This document shows positions 49,631 to 58,672 of a DNA stretch of 64,000 nt, piece after piece. Location of the stretch: assembly GCF_024666615.1 (NCBI RefSeq), contig NZ_CP088297.1, positions 124,001-188,000 on the forward strand, written 5' to 3'. The translations under genes were made by a program, and so were the position numbers. The notes beneath the pieces are model-generated. The model made no database searches and was not told where the DNA came from. It saw only the letters and a list, made by a program, of their open reading frames with translations. Source of the stretch: Aquabacterium sp. J223. Its GTDB lineage: Bacteria > Pseudomonadota > Gammaproteobacteria > Burkholderiales > Burkholderiaceae_C. The first letter of the stretch is position 1; each line of letters opens with the position of its first letter.

Positions 49631-50185
49631 TCAGCGCTTCGGCGCCAGCATGGTGCCGCGGCAGGTCTTGGCGCCGCACAGGCAGGCGAACTGCTTCTTC
49701 AACTTGGGCGTGTAGCGTTCGTCGATCACCAGGCGGTAGTCGTAGAACAGCTCCTCGCCGGGCTTCAGGTCGCGCAGGGCCTTGATGAAGACGCGCCCGT
49801 CGACCTCGTCGGCCTCGCAGTTGGGTGCGCAGGCGTGGTTGATCCACTTGGCCGCGTTGCCGTGCACCGCGCCGTCGATCACACGGTCGTCGTCGATGTG
49901 GAAGTAGAAGGTGTGGTCGGGCTGCGACGGGTCGTGCGGATGGCGGCGCAGCGCCTCCGGCCAGCTGATGACCTCGCCGGTGTACTCGATGACCAGCTCG
50001 CCGCGCCGGATGGGCTGCAGCGCGAAGACGCCCTTGCCGTGGACCCCGCTGCGCCGCACCTGGATGCGCCGCCCGCCGGCGCGCGCGGCGGGGGCCTTCT
50101 TCGCGCCGGCATCCGCCTTGCCGCCGGTCCTGCCGTTTGGTGGTTTGCTGGCCTTGCCTTGCGCGCTCGACGTCATTGGGTACAT
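49631..50185 (-). CDS. SET-domain protein (putative lysine methyltransferase)
   Basis: A 184-residue protein. A basic Lys/Ala/Gly-rich N-terminus (GKASKPPNGRTGGKADAGAKK) of about 38 residues leads to a SET domain: RRSGVHGKGVFALQPI, the NHACAPNCEA motif (SAM and lysine channel), the ELFYDYRL motif, and a post-SET zinc cluster CLCGAKTCRGTM. SET proteins methylate lysines; bacterial targets are mostly unknown. The start is ATG 50185 or 50176. It is divergent from topB, whose product has a histone-H1-like lysine tail, a possible target (inference). Confidence 0.88.
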   Translation of the reverse strand: MYPMTSSAQGKASKPPNGRTGGKADAGAKKAPAARAGGRRIQVRRSGVHGKGVFALQPIRRGELVIEYTGEVISWPEALRRHPHDPSQPDHTFYFHIDDDRVIDGAVHGNAAKWINHACAPNCEADEVDGRVFIKALRDLKPGEELFYDYRLVIDERYTPKLKKQFACLCGAKTCRGTMLAPKR

Positions 50186-50302
50186 TGAAATTCAGGGGCG
50201 CGCGTGCGTGCGTGTGCAGGCGTGCGCGCGAAGGCCCGGATTGTAGGCAGCGCCTCGCGTCGTGCAGGCGGGCCATTGGGACATCGAGGACAACACAGCG
50301 TC

Positions 50303-52978
50303 ATGGGCAAGTCACTGGTCATCGCCGAGAAGCCGAGCGTCGCGCAGGACATCGTCCGCGCGCTCACGCCGGTCGCCGGCAAGTTCGAGAAACATGCCGA
50401 GCACTTCGAGAACGAGCGCTACCTGGTCACCTCGGCGGTCGGCCACCTGGTCGAGATCAAGGCGCCGGAGGAGTTCGACGTCAAGCGCGGCAAGTGGAGC
50501 TTCAACAACCTGCCGGTGATCCCGCCGCACTTCGATCTGGCGCCGATCGACAAGGCCAAGACCCGGCTCAACGCCGTGGTCAAGCTGGTCAAGCGCAAGG
50601 ACGTCGACGACCTCATCAACGCCTGCGACGCGGGCCGCGAGGGGGAGCTGATCTTCCGCCTGATCGTGCAGTACGCCGGCGTCGACAAGAAGGCGCCGAA
50701 GCCGGTGCGGCGCCTCTGGCTGCAGAGCATGACGCCGCAGGCCATCCGCGAGGGCTTCGAGCGCCTGCGCAGCGACGAGCAGATGCGCGGCCTGGCCGAT
50801 GCGGCACGCAGCCGCTCGGAAGCCGACTGGCTGGTCGGCATCAACGGCACGCGGGCGATGACCGCCTTCAACTCGCGCGACGGCGGCTTCTTCCTCACCA
50901 CCGTCGGCCGCGTGCAGACACCCACGCTGTCCATCGTCGTCGAGCGCGAGGAGCGCATCCGCAAGCACGTCTCGCGCGACTACTGGGAGGTGCGCGCCGA
51001 GTTCGACGTCGCCGCCGGACAGTACGAGGGCAAGTGGTTCGACCCGAAGTGGAAGAAGGGCCAGGCGGCGGACGGCTCGCCCGCGGCGGCCGACCCGTAC
51101 GGCGAGGCCCGCGCCGACCGGCTGTGGAACGAGGCCGACGCCCGCGCCATCGCGCAGGCGGTGAAGGGCCGCGCCGGCACGGTGACCGAGGAAAGCAAAC
51201 CCAGCACCCAGGCCAGCGGCCTGCTCTACGACCTCACCACGCTGCAGCGCGAGGCCAACTCGCGCTTCGGCTACTCGGCCAAGACGACGCTGTCGATCGC
51301 GCAGGCGCTGTACGAGAAGCACAAGGTGCTGACCTACCCGCGGACCGACTCGCGCGCGCTGCCGGAGGACTACCTGGCCACCGTGCGCGACACGGTGAAG
51401 ATGATCGCCGACGACGACCTGCCCGGCCCGCTGCGCGAACTGGCGCCGCACGCCGCCAAGGCGCTGAAGGCCGGCTACATCAAGCCGACCAAGCGGGTCT
51501 TCGACAACGCCAAGGTGTCGGACCACTTCGCCATCATCCCGACGCTGCAGCCGCCGCGCGCGCTGACCGAGGCCGAGGCCAAGCTCTACGACATGGTGGT
51601 GCGCCGGTTCCTGGCGGTGTTCTACCCGTCGGCCGAGTTCCAGGTCACCACCCGCATCACCGAGGTGGCCGGCCACCGCTTCCAGACCAACGGCAAGGTG
51701 CTGGTCAACCCGGGCTGGATGGCGGTCTACGGCAAGGAGGCGCAGGGCGAGGACGCCACGCTGGTGGCGGTCAGTCCGGGTGAGTCCGCCACCGCCGAGG
51801 AGGTCAACGTGGTCGGCCTGAAGACCAAGCCGCCGGCGCGCTACACCGAGGCCACGCTGCTCTCCGCGATGGAAAGCGCCGGCAAGCTGATCGACGACGA
51901 GGAACTGCGCGAGGCCATGCAGGAGAAGGGCCTCGGCACGCCGGCCACCCGCGCGGCCATCATCGAAGGGCTGATCCTCGAGAAGTACATGCTGCGCGAG
52001 GGCCGGGAGCTCATCCCCACCGCCAAGGCCTTCCAGCTGATGACGCTGCTGCGCGGCCTGCAGGTGGAGGACCTGACCAAGCCCGAGCTGACCGGCAACT
52101 GGGAGCACCAGCTGGCGCAGATGGAGCGCGGGCAGCTGAGCCGCGAGCAGTTCATGCAGGCCATCGCCGAGATGGCCGGGCGCATCGTCAAGAAGGCCAA
52201 GGAGTACGACCGCGACACCATCCCGGGCGACTACGCCACGCTGAAGACGCCCTGCCCGAACTGCGGCGGCACGGTGAAGGAGAACTACCGCCGCTTCGTC
52301 TGCGTCGGCCTGGCGTCGGCCGAGGACGGCGGCTGCGGGTTCTCGATCAGCAAGATCCCCGGCGGGCGGCCGTTCGAGATCGCGGAGGCCGAGGCCTTCC
52401 TCGAGAACAAGCGCATCGGCCCGCTGGAGGGGTTCCGCTCCAAGGCCGGCTGGCCCTTCACCGCCGAGATGCGGCTGGTCTTCGACGACGAGATCCGCAA
52501 CTGGAAGCTGGAGTTCGACTTCGGCGAGGACGCGAAGAAGGCCGAGGAGGGCGGCGAGGCCGTCGACTTCAGCGGCGCCGAGCCGCTGGGCCACTGCCCC
52601 AAGTGCCGGGGCAGGGTCTTCGAGCACGGCACCAACTACGTCTGCGAGAACGCGGTGGCGGTGCCGGCGACCTGCGACTTCAAGAGCGGCAAGATCATCC
52701 TGCAGCAGCCGGTGGCCCGCGAGCAGATGACCCGGCTGCTGACCGAGGGCAGGACCGAGCTGCTGGAGAACTTCGTCTCCAACAAGACGCGGCGCAAGTT
52801 CAAGGCCAGGCTGGCCTTCGACCCGAAGGAGGGCAAGGTGGTGTTCGAGTTCGAGCCCCGGGCGTCGAAGTTCCCGCCCAAGCCGGCCGGCAAGGCGGCC
52901 GCGGGCAAGACGGCGGCCGGCAAGACCGCCGCGGCCAAGGCGCCGGCGCGCAAGGCGGCGGGGAAGAGCGCCGCCTGA
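50303..52978 (+). CDS. topB: DNA topoisomerase III with lysine/alanine-rich tail
   Basis: An 891-residue type IA topoisomerase. The TOPRIM part starts SLVIAEKPSVAQDIVRAL and has the acidic CDAGREGELIFRL; the active-site tyrosine is Tyr345 in TYPRTDSRALP. Two zinc-ribbon-like C-terminal repeats follow (CPNCGGTVKENYRRFVC and CPKCRGRVFEHGTNYVC). The last 35 residues are repeated AAGKT/AAKAPARK units, resembling histone H1 tails. It decatenates DNA single strands. ATG 50303 begins at the conserved MGKSLVIAEKPS; GAGGA lies rather far upstream. Confidence 0.96.
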   Translation: MGKSLVIAEKPSVAQDIVRALTPVAGKFEKHAEHFENERYLVTSAVGHLVEIKAPEEFDVKRGKWSFNNLPVIPPHFDLAPIDKAKTRLNAVVKLVKRKDVDDLINACDAGREGELIFRLIVQYAGVDKKAPKPVRRLWLQSMTPQAIREGFERLRSDEQMRGLADAARSRSEADWLVGINGTRAMTAFNSRDGGFFLTTVGRVQTPTLSIVVEREERIRKHVSRDYWEVRAEFDVAAGQYEGKWFDPKWKKGQAADGSPAAADPYGEARADRLWNEADARAIAQAVKGRAGTVTEESKPSTQASGLLYDLTTLQREANSRFGYSAKTTLSIAQALYEKHKVLTYPRTDSRALPEDYLATVRDTVKMIADDDLPGPLRELAPHAAKALKAGYIKPTKRVFDNAKVSDHFAIIPTLQPPRALTEAEAKLYDMVVRRFLAVFYPSAEFQVTTRITEVAGHRFQTNGKVLVNPGWMAVYGKEAQGEDATLVAVSPGESATAEEVNVVGLKTKPPARYTEATLLSAMESAGKLIDDEELREAMQEKGLGTPATRAAIIEGLILEKYMLREGRELIPTAKAFQLMTLLRGLQVEDLTKPELTGNWEHQLAQMERGQLSREQFMQAIAEMAGRIVKKAKEYDRDTIPGDYATLKTPCPNCGGTVKENYRRFVCVGLASAEDGGCGFSISKIPGGRPFEIAEAEAFLENKRIGPLEGFRSKAGWPFTAEMRLVFDDEIRNWKLEFDFGEDAKKAEEGGEAVDFSGAEPLGHCPKCRGRVFEHGTNYVCENAVAVPATCDFKSGKIILQQPVAREQMTRLLTEGRTELLENFVSNKTRRKFKARLAFDPKEGKVVFEFEPRASKFPPKPAGKAAAGKTAAGKTAAAKAPARKAAGKSAA

Positions 52979-52990
52979 GCAGGGAAACCT

Positions 52991-53685
52991 TCAGCCGCCT
53001 GGCTGCGACAGCGCCGCCCGGCTGAGCGACTCCACCCGTTCGCTCAGGTCGGCCATCGCCTCGGCCACGACGGCGAACTGGCGGCCCGATTCGCCGGCGC
53101 GGGCGGCGATGACCCGGGCGTTCATGCTCACCAGGCGCGCCTCGCCGGTGATGCGGCCGATCTCGCCCAGCAGCTCGGTGCGGCGCTGGGCCTGCGCCTG
53201 CGCCTGTTCGCGGGCCAGCGCCTCGAACTGCTGGGTGAGGTCGTTTAGCACGGCGAGCAGCGGGTCGGCCAGCGCCGCCAGCGGCGTCACCTGGGCCAGC
53301 CGCTGCCGCGGGTCCGCCTCGGCCGAACGCTCCAGCGCGACCAGCAGCGCCCGGGCGCCGTCGACGAAGGCCTCCACCGCCGCTTTCGCGCCCTGCGGTC
53401 CGCGGAAGGACTCGAGCAGCGCGCCGCCGCGGCGGCGCGCTTCCTCGGCCAGTTGACGGTGGCTGCTGTCGAACAGCGCCAGCGCCTCGCGGGCGCGGCT
53501 CAGCGCATCGCCCTGCTGTTGGGCGGCCAGCACCAGTTGCAGCACCACCCGCTGGGACAGCATGCGCTGGCGGCCGGCGATGTTGACGAGGCTGGCCAGG
53601 CCGGGTGCGCGGCGGCCGACGGCCGCGCGAGGACGGTGATTGGCGCCGCCCCGGACAGGCGCTGCGGGGACAGGTCGGTGGACAT
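52991..53685 (-). CDS. Type IV pili methyl-accepting/NarX-N-domain-like protein, start uncertain
   Basis: About 220 residues. The recognisable part, LVNIAGRQRMLSQRVVLQLVLAA, is the N-terminal four-helix sensor motif (PilJ/NarX type) found in nitrate sensors and pilus chemotaxis receptors; the C-terminal half is a coiled coil ending VVAEAMADLSERVESLSRAAL, like the tip of a methyl-accepting protein. No membrane helix or complete signalling domain is seen. In this frame only GTG 53725 or TTG 53701 is available; ATG 53685 (MSTDLSPQRLSG...) is in a different frame that joins this one only if a base is missing near 53600. So either an unusual start or a -1 indel. Confidence 0.6.
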
Positions 53686-53731
53686 GCGCCGGCTGACGCA
53701 AGGCCCATGCCGGCCCGACGTGCACGCCGGT

Positions 53732-53737
53732 GACAAT
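53732..53737 (+). promoter_or_regulatory. Candidate -10 of the AEC gene, at leaderless distance
   Basis: GACAAT with a 6-nt spacer (CTCACG) to ATG 53744; no Shine-Dalgarno and no clear -35. Confidence 0.35.
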
Positions 53738-53743
53738 CTCACG

Positions 53744-54733
53744 ATGTCGATGTCGGTGTTGATGCAGCTGCTGGTGCTGCTGGCGGTGGTGGTGCTGGGT
53801 TATGGCGCCGGCCGGCGGCGCTGGCTGGGGCCGACCGAGCAGGACCCCGCCCGGGTGCTGAGCCAGGCCGCGCTCTACCTGTTCATCCCGGCGCTGCTGT
53901 TCCGCACGCTGGCGCGGCTGGACCTGCACCAGTTGCCGTGGTCGACGCTGGCGGTGTTCTTCGGCCCGGTGGGGGTGCTCATGCTGGTCCTGTACGCCCA
54001 CACCCGCCGCCGCCTGGCACACCAGCCGGCCGCCGCCGGCACGCGGGCGCTGGCCGGCGGTTTCGGCAACACGGTGCAGGTCGGCATCCCGATGGCCAGC
54101 GCGATGTTCGGCGAGACCGGCCTCGGCCTGCACCTGACCATCGTCAGCCTGCACGCGCTGATCCTGCTCACCCTCGTCACCACGCTCACCGAATTCGACC
54201 TGGCGCGCCACCGCCAGGACCAGGGCGGCCGGCCGCAGCCGCTGACCCGGGTGCTGGGCATGACGGCGGTGCGCACCGTGCTGCACCCGGTGGTGCTGCC
54301 CATCCTGGCCGGCATGGCGTGGAACCTGACCGGCTTGCCGCTGCCCGCGGTGGCCGACGACCTGCTGCGCCTGCTCGGCCAGGCGGTGGTGCCGCTGTGC
54401 CTGCTGCTGGTCGGCATGTCGCTGGCGTACGACCGGGTGACGGGCGGCTGGCCGGTCGTGCTGGCGCTGTCGGCGGTCAAGCTGCTGGTGCTGCCCGCCG
54501 CGGTGCTGGCGACGGCGCGCTGGGGCGTCGGCCTCGACGGGCTGCCGCTGCAGGTGGTGGTGATGGCCGCCGCACTGCCCACCGGCGCCAACGCGCTGAT
54601 CTTCTCGCAGCGCTACCGCACGCTGCAGACCGAGGCGGCGGCGGTCAACGTGGTGTCCACCCTGGCCTTCGGGCTGACCGCGCCGCTGTGGCTGCTGGTG
54701 CTGCAGGCGGTGGCGCCGCTGGGCCCCGGCTGA
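53744..54733 (+). CDS. AEC-family (auxin efflux carrier-like) transporter
   Basis: A 329-residue permease with about ten hydrophobic helices in two halves. GGFGNTVQVGIPMASAMFGETGL is the conserved first-half motif of AEC carriers and ALPTGANALIFSQRY the second-half one. Bacterial members carry malate, malonate or other small acids; the substrate is unknown. Its ATG has no Shine-Dalgarno. It precedes proA by 66 bp. Confidence 0.9.
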   Translation: MSMSVLMQLLVLLAVVVLGYGAGRRRWLGPTEQDPARVLSQAALYLFIPALLFRTLARLDLHQLPWSTLAVFFGPVGVLMLVLYAHTRRRLAHQPAAAGTRALAGGFGNTVQVGIPMASAMFGETGLGLHLTIVSLHALILLTLVTTLTEFDLARHRQDQGGRPQPLTRVLGMTAVRTVLHPVVLPILAGMAWNLTGLPLPAVADDLLRLLGQAVVPLCLLLVGMSLAYDRVTGGWPVVLALSAVKLLVLPAAVLATARWGVGLDGLPLQVVVMAAALPTGANALIFSQRYRTLQTEAAAVNVVSTLAFGLTAPLWLLVLQAVAPLGPG

Positions 54734-54750
54734 CCAGCGGCACGGCCGGG

Positions 54751-54791
54751 GCTTGGGTCGCGCGCGACAAGGCTTGGGTCGCGCGCGACAA
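54751..54791 (+). repeat. proA: Tandem direct repeat in the proA promoter region
   Basis: The 20-mer GCTTGGGTCGCGCGCGACAA occurs twice (54751-54770 and 54772-54791), separated by one G. The second copy supplies the GACAAT hexamer (54787-54792) that lies 7 nt before the proA ATG. Each copy also contains the palindrome GTCGCGCGCGAC. Confidence 0.8.
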
Positions 54792-54799
54792 TGCTGGGC

Positions 54800-56080
54800 A
54801 TGAACCTCACCGACATCCCGGCCTACATGGCGCATGTGGGCGCCGAGGCCCGCGCCGCCGCCACCGCCATGGCCGCCGCGTCCACCGCCGCGAAGAACGC
54901 GGCGCTGACCGCGCTGGCCCGCGGCCTGCGGCGGGAGACGGCGGCGCTGCAGGCCGCCAACGCCCGCGACATCGAGGCCGCGCAGGGCCACGGCCTGGCC
55001 GCGCCGATGGTCGACCGCCTGCGGCTGACCGACAAGGTCATCGCCACCGTGGCCGAGGGCTGCGAGCAGCTGGCCGCGATGGCGGACCCGGTGGGCGAGA
55101 TCACCGAGCTGAAGCGCCGGCCCAGCGGCATCAGCGTCGGCCGCATGCGGGTGCCGCTGGGGGTCTTCGGCATGATCTTCGAGAGCCGGCCCAACGTGAC
55201 CATCGAGGCCGCCTCGCTGGCCATCAAGAGCGGCAACGCCTGCATCCTGCGCGGCGGCTCGGAGGCCATCCACTCCAACCTGGCGCTGTGGAAGGTGGTG
55301 CAGGCGGCGCTGGCCGAGGCCGGCCTGCCGCCGTCGGCGGTGCAGCTGGTCGAGACCACCGACCGCGCGGCCGTCGGCCGGCTCATCGCCATGCCGGAAC
55401 ACGTGGACGTCGTCATCCCGCGCGGCGGCAAGGGCCTGATCGAGCGCATCAGCGCCGAGGCCAGGGTGCCGGTGATCAAGCACCTGGACGGCAACTGCCA
55501 TGTCTACGTCGACGCCGAGGTGGACCTGGCGCTGGCGCTCAAGGTGACGGACAACGCCAAGACGCAGAAGGTGAGCCCCTGCAATGCGGCCGAGTCGCTG
55601 CTGGTGCACCGCGGCGTGGCCGAGGCCTTCCTGCCGCGGCTGGGCGCGCTGTGGGGGCCGAAGGGCGTGGAGCTGCGCTGCGACCCCGGCAGCAAGGCGC
55701 TGCTGGCCGGCCTCCCGGGCCTGGTGCTCAAGGACGCCACCGAGGCCGACTGGGCCGAGGAGTACCTGGCGCTGGTGATGAGCGTGAAGCTGGTGGACTC
55801 GCTGGACGAGGCCATCGCCCACATCAACCGCTTCGGCTCGCAGCACACCGACGCCATCCTGACGACGAACCACCCGAACGCGATGCGCTTCATCCGCGAG
55901 GTCGATTCGGCGTCGGTGATGGTCAACGCGAGCACCCGCTTCGCCGACGGCTTCGAATACGGGCTGGGCGCCGAGATCGGCATCTCCACCGACAAGTTCC
56001 ACGCCCGCGGGCCGGTGGGGCTGGAGGGACTGACCTCGCTGAAGTGGGTGGTGCTGGGTCAGGGCGAAATCCGCACGTGA
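54800..56080 (+). CDS. proA: Gamma-glutamyl-phosphate reductase
   Basis: A 426-residue aldehyde-dehydrogenase-fold enzyme that reduces gamma-glutamyl phosphate to glutamate semialdehyde in proline synthesis. [23 protein letters not shown], the catalytic Cys261 in [10 protein letters not shown], and SSTRFADG-equivalent [21 protein letters not shown] are intact. ATG 54800 gives the usual [10 protein letters not shown] start; an ATG three codons earlier overlaps the -10-like hexamer. Its stop overlaps the GTG of the next gene. In related genomes proA often lies near holA; here it does not. Confidence 0.96.
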   Translation: MNLTDIPAYMAHVGAEARAAATAMAAASTAAKNAALTALARGLRRETAALQAANARDIEAAQGHGLAAPMVDRLRLTDKVIATVAEGCEQLAAMADPVGEITELKRRPSGISVGRMRVPLGVFGMIFESRPNVTIEAASLAIKSGNACILRGGSEAIHSNLALWKVVQAALAEAGLPPSAVQLVETTDRAAVGRLIAMPEHVDVVIPRGGKGLIERISAEARVPVIKHLDGNCHVYVDAEVDLALALKVTDNAKTQKVSPCNAAESLLVHRGVAEAFLPRLGALWGPKGVELRCDPGSKALLAGLPGLVLKDATEADWAEEYLALVMSVKLVDSLDEAIAHINRFGSQHTDAILTTNHPNAMRFIREVDSASVMVNASTRFADGFEYGLGAEIGISTDKFHARGPVGLEGLTSLKWVVLGQGEIRT

Positions 56081-56763
56081 AGCCGCCTCGGACGTGGATG
56101 GTGCGTTGCGACGGCGGCGCGCTGTACGAACACTTCAAGGAACAGGGCGTGGCGGCGATCGGCTGGCGAGAACTCGCCCAGGTGCCCCTCGATGCGCCCA
56201 AAAGCGTCTGGTTGTCGACCTTCACGGCGGCCCGCCCCGACCTGAAGCCCGGCACCGTTCAGAGCGGGGTCAGCCAAGTCCTGCGCTTCGTGAACGACGT
56301 GGCGCCGGGCGACCTGGTGGTCACCTACGACCCGTCAACGCGGCGTTACCTCCTGGGCCGTTTCGGTGAAGGGCTTCGGCGGAACCCGTCCGACCCGTCC
56401 GGCAGCCTGGTCTACATCAGACCCGCCGCCTGGGAGCGCGAGGTCGATCGGGACGCCCTGTCCACCGCGACGAAGAACACGCTGGGCTCCACGCTCACCT
56501 TCTTCCTCGTCGGTCAGTCGGCGACCGATGAGTTGCTGAACGGTCGACCACGACAGGCCGAGCAGGGCACGGTCGACACGGCGTCCAACAGCGTCGAAGA
56601 AGGCGAAGCCAAGACCGCCTTGCTCGACATCGAGAGCCGGGCCATCGAGTTCATCAAGGACAAGCTGGCTCAGATCGATGGGTACCTGATCGAGCACTAC
56701 GAACACATCGACGTGGAGATCAAGCAGCTGGTGCCGCTGAGGCGGTTGTATTGGCCGATGTGA
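56077..56763 (+). CDS. Orphan protein related to the N-terminal part of Mrr-like restriction enzymes
   Basis: A 228-residue protein. [51 protein letters not shown] and RRYLLGRF resemble the PUA/EVE-like N-terminal domain found before Mrr-type nuclease domains in restriction proteins. A linker (residues 145-185) and the segment [18 protein letters not shown] follow, where the nuclease domain would begin, but the protein ends at RLYWPM without any D-ExK motif. The DNA is visibly less GC-rich than its neighbours and has different codon use, pointing to transfer. GTG start overlaps the proA stop (GTGA); queC starts at its stop. Role unknown; either a relic or a stand-alone modified-base reader. 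Confidence 0.65.
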   Translation: MKPPRTWMVRCDGGALYEHFKEQGVAAIGWRELAQVPLDAPKSVWLSTFTAARPDLKPGTVQSGVSQVLRFVNDVAPGDLVVTYDPSTRRYLLGRFGEGLRRNPSDPSGSLVYIRPAAWEREVDRDALSTATKNTLGSTLTFFLVGQSATDELLNGRPRQAEQGTVDTASNSVEEGEAKTALLDIESRAIEFIKDKLAQIDGYLIEHYEHIDVEIKQLVPLRRLYWPM

Positions 56764-58199
56764 GCGGTCCCAACGTGTCGGACAACGTGCGAGCGGACCA
56801 GACTGCCCTGGTGCTGTTCTCCGGCGGCCAGGACTCCACCGCCTGCCTGGCGTGGGCGCTGGACCGCCACGCGCAGGTGGAGACGGTCGGCTTCGATTAC
56901 GGCCAGCGCCACCGCGTCGAGCTCGACTGCCGGCTGGTCGTCCGCGAGCAGATCGCCCGGCGCTTCCCGTCGTGGGCGCCGCGCCTCGGCGAGGACCATG
57001 TGCTCGATCTCCGGCTGCTGGCGCAGATCGGCGGCACGGCGCTGACCGAGGCACGCGACATCGCATTGCGCGCGGACGGCCTGCCCACCACCTTCGTGCC
57101 CGGGCGCAACCTGCTCTTCCTGACGGCGGCCGCCGCACTGGCCGACCGGCGCGGGGCGCAGGTGCTGGTGGGCGGCATGTGCGAGACGGACTTCTCCGGC
57201 TACCCCGACTGCCGCGACGACACGATCAAGGCGCTGCAGGTGGCGCTGGGCCTCGGCATGGGCCGCGCGGTCGCCATCGCCACGCCGCTGATGTTCCTCA
57301 CCAAGGCGCAGACGTGGGCGCTGACGCAGGCCCTCGGCGGCGATGCGCTCAACGAGCTCATCGTCGAGCACACCCACACCTGCTACCTCGGCGAGCGGGG
57401 CGCCCGGCATGCGTGGGGTCACGGCTGCGGCCACTGCCCGGCCTGCGCGCTGCGGGCAAAGGGCCATGCCGAGTGGCAGGCGGGCGTGGATCGGCGAAGC
57501 GCCGCCGAAGAGGGCGCGGGACGAGCGCCGGGCCGCTCCCAAGCCGGCCCGCGCATCCCCCGGGGGATCGGCCGGCGTACCCGCCGGACGAGGGGCCGAC
57601 ATGACGGACCTCGGGCCCTGGGGCTGGGCCGCGGCGGCGGCCATCGTCGTCTTCTGGATGGTCGGCGCCTACAACCGGCTGGTGGCGCTGCGCGGCGTGG
57701 TGGCGCAGGCGTGGGCGCAGGTCGACGACCAGCTGCGGCGGCGCGCCGAGGCCACCGTGCCGCTGCTGGCCGCCTGCCGCCAGGGCCCGGCCGCGTTGCA
57801 GGCCGCGGCCGCCACGCTGGACGCCGCCGAGCGCCAGCTGCAGGCCGCGGTGGAGGCGCTGCGGCCGCGACCGCTCAAGCTGCCGGCGGCGGCCAGCCTG
57901 GTCACCGCCGAGGGCGTCTGGCAGGACGCCTGGACGCGCCTGCAGGCCGCGTTGGCCGAGGCCATCGCCGACGACCTGGAGCGCTACGGCAGCAGCGGCC
58001 TGGACGCCGCCGCCGAGCTGCACGGGGTCAGCCAGCAGCAGCAGGCGCTGCGCTTCGCCCGCCAGGCCTTCGACGCGGCGGTGCTGGCGTACAACGCGGC
58101 GCTGCGCCAGTTCCCGACCCGGCTGCTCGGGCCGCTGTTCGGTTTTCGCACCGGCGCCGTGCTGACGCCGCCGCCACGCTGACGCGGCGCGGCGCATAA
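56760..58199 (+). CDS. queC: 7-cyano-7-deazaguanine synthase QueC; frame runs on over lemA
   Basis: The first 240 residues are QueC, which converts carboxy-deazaguanine to preQ0 with ATP and ammonia in queuosine synthesis. The PP-loop [11 protein letters not shown] is near residue 20, then [27 protein letters not shown] and the zinc cluster [13 protein letters not shown]. The conserved part ends near 57480, but the frame stays open to 58199, across the real lemA-like gene in another frame. No frame has a stop between 57480 and 57602; the TGA at 57602-57604, overlapping the lemA ATG, would be reached only if one base were missing. True end therefore uncertain. GTG 56760 overlaps the preceding stop; TTG 56751 and GTG 56775 are alternatives. 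Confidence 0.85.
   Translation: MSGPNVSDNVRADQTALVLFSGGQDSTACLAWALDRHAQVETVGFDYGQRHRVELDCRLVVREQIARRFPSWAPRLGEDHVLDLRLLAQIGGTALTEARDIALRADGLPTTFVPGRNLLFLTAAAALADRRGAQVLVGGMCETDFSGYPDCRDDTIKALQVALGLGMGRAVAIATPLMFLTKAQTWALTQALGGDALNELIVEHTHTCYLGERGARHAWGHGCGHCPACALRAKGHAEWQAGVDRRSAAEEGAGRAPGRSQAGPRIPRGIGRRTRRTRGRHDGPRALGLGRGGGHRRLLDGRRLQPAGGAARRGGAGVGAGRRPAAAARRGHRAAAGRLPPGPGRVAGRGRHAGRRRAPAAGRGGGAAAATAQAAGGGQPGHRRGRLAGRLDAPAGRVGRGHRRRPGALRQQRPGRRRRAARGQPAAAGAALRPPGLRRGGAGVQRGAAPVPDPAARAAVRFSHRRRADAAATLTRRGA
57601..58182 (+). CDS. LemA-family membrane protein
   Basis: A 193-residue protein with one N-terminal helix ([19 protein letters not shown]) and an antiparallel helical cytoplasmic or periplasmic domain. 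[27 protein letters not shown] is the LemA signature. LemA proteins are widespread with unclear function, sometimes beside a TPM-domain protein or an M48 protease; neither is seen here. The ATG begins the transmembrane helix; the frame is open further upstream without similarity. Confidence 0.85.
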   Translation: MTDLGPWGWAAAAAIVVFWMVGAYNRLVALRGVVAQAWAQVDDQLRRRAEATVPLLAACRQGPAALQAAAATLDAAERQLQAAVEALRPRPLKLPAAASLVTAEGVWQDAWTRLQAALAEAIADDLERYGSSGLDAAAELHGVSQQQQALRFARQAFDAAVLAYNAALRQFPTRLLGPLFGFRTGAVLTPPPR

Positions 58200-58316
58200 G
58201 CTGCTGCACTTTCCGTCGACGGCGGACACCGGCGGCTGCGGCACACTGCGCCCGCCCGGCGCGCCCTGCGCCCCCGATGGCGACGCCCGGGCCACGACCA
58301 CGGAGGACCTTCCACC

Positions 58317-58661
58317 ATGCCCCTTCAGGCTTCGATCCCGCGCGCCGCGACCGGGCTGGCGCTCGCACTGGCCGGCGCGCTGACCGCCGCACCGGCGATG
58401 GCGCAGGCCGCCGCCAGCGCCCCGCTGGCCACCCGCGCCCTGGCCGCCACCTGCGCCAACTGCCACGGCACCGACGGCCGCGCCGTCGAGCAGTCCACCG
58501 TGCCCGGTCTGGCCGGCCTGCCGGCGCCCTACCTGGTCGAGCAGATGAAGGCCTTCAAGGCCGGCACCCGGCCGGCCACGGTGATGCACCAGCTGGCGCG
58601 CGGTTATTCCGACGCCCAGATCGAGCAGATCGCCGCCTACTTCGCGGCCCAGAAGCGGTGA
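58317..58661 (+). CDS. fccA: Monoheme c-type cytochrome, partner of flavocytochrome c
   Basis: A 114-residue periplasmic cytochrome. A Sec signal ends in PAMAQA; the single heme site is CANCHG (residues 47-51 region), with a likely Met axial ligand further on (QMKAF or TVMHQL). The fold is that of small cytochromes c in the c4/SoxE/FccA group. It is followed 11 bp later by fccB, so it most likely takes electrons from that flavoprotein during sulfide oxidation. It has one heme, unlike the diheme subunit of purple sulfur bacteria. Confidence 0.88.
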   Translation: MPLQASIPRAATGLALALAGALTAAPAMAQAAASAPLATRALAATCANCHGTDGRAVEQSTVPGLAGLPAPYLVEQMKAFKAGTRPATVMHQLARGYSDAQIEQIAAYFAAQKR

Positions 58662-58672
58662 AGGGGACCCCG

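Noticed and set aside
57556-57572. CCCCCGGGGG palindrome between queC and lemA as another gene-end element
   Set aside because: It lacks the loop and the preceding CCCCC-spacer layout, and does not follow a stop codon.
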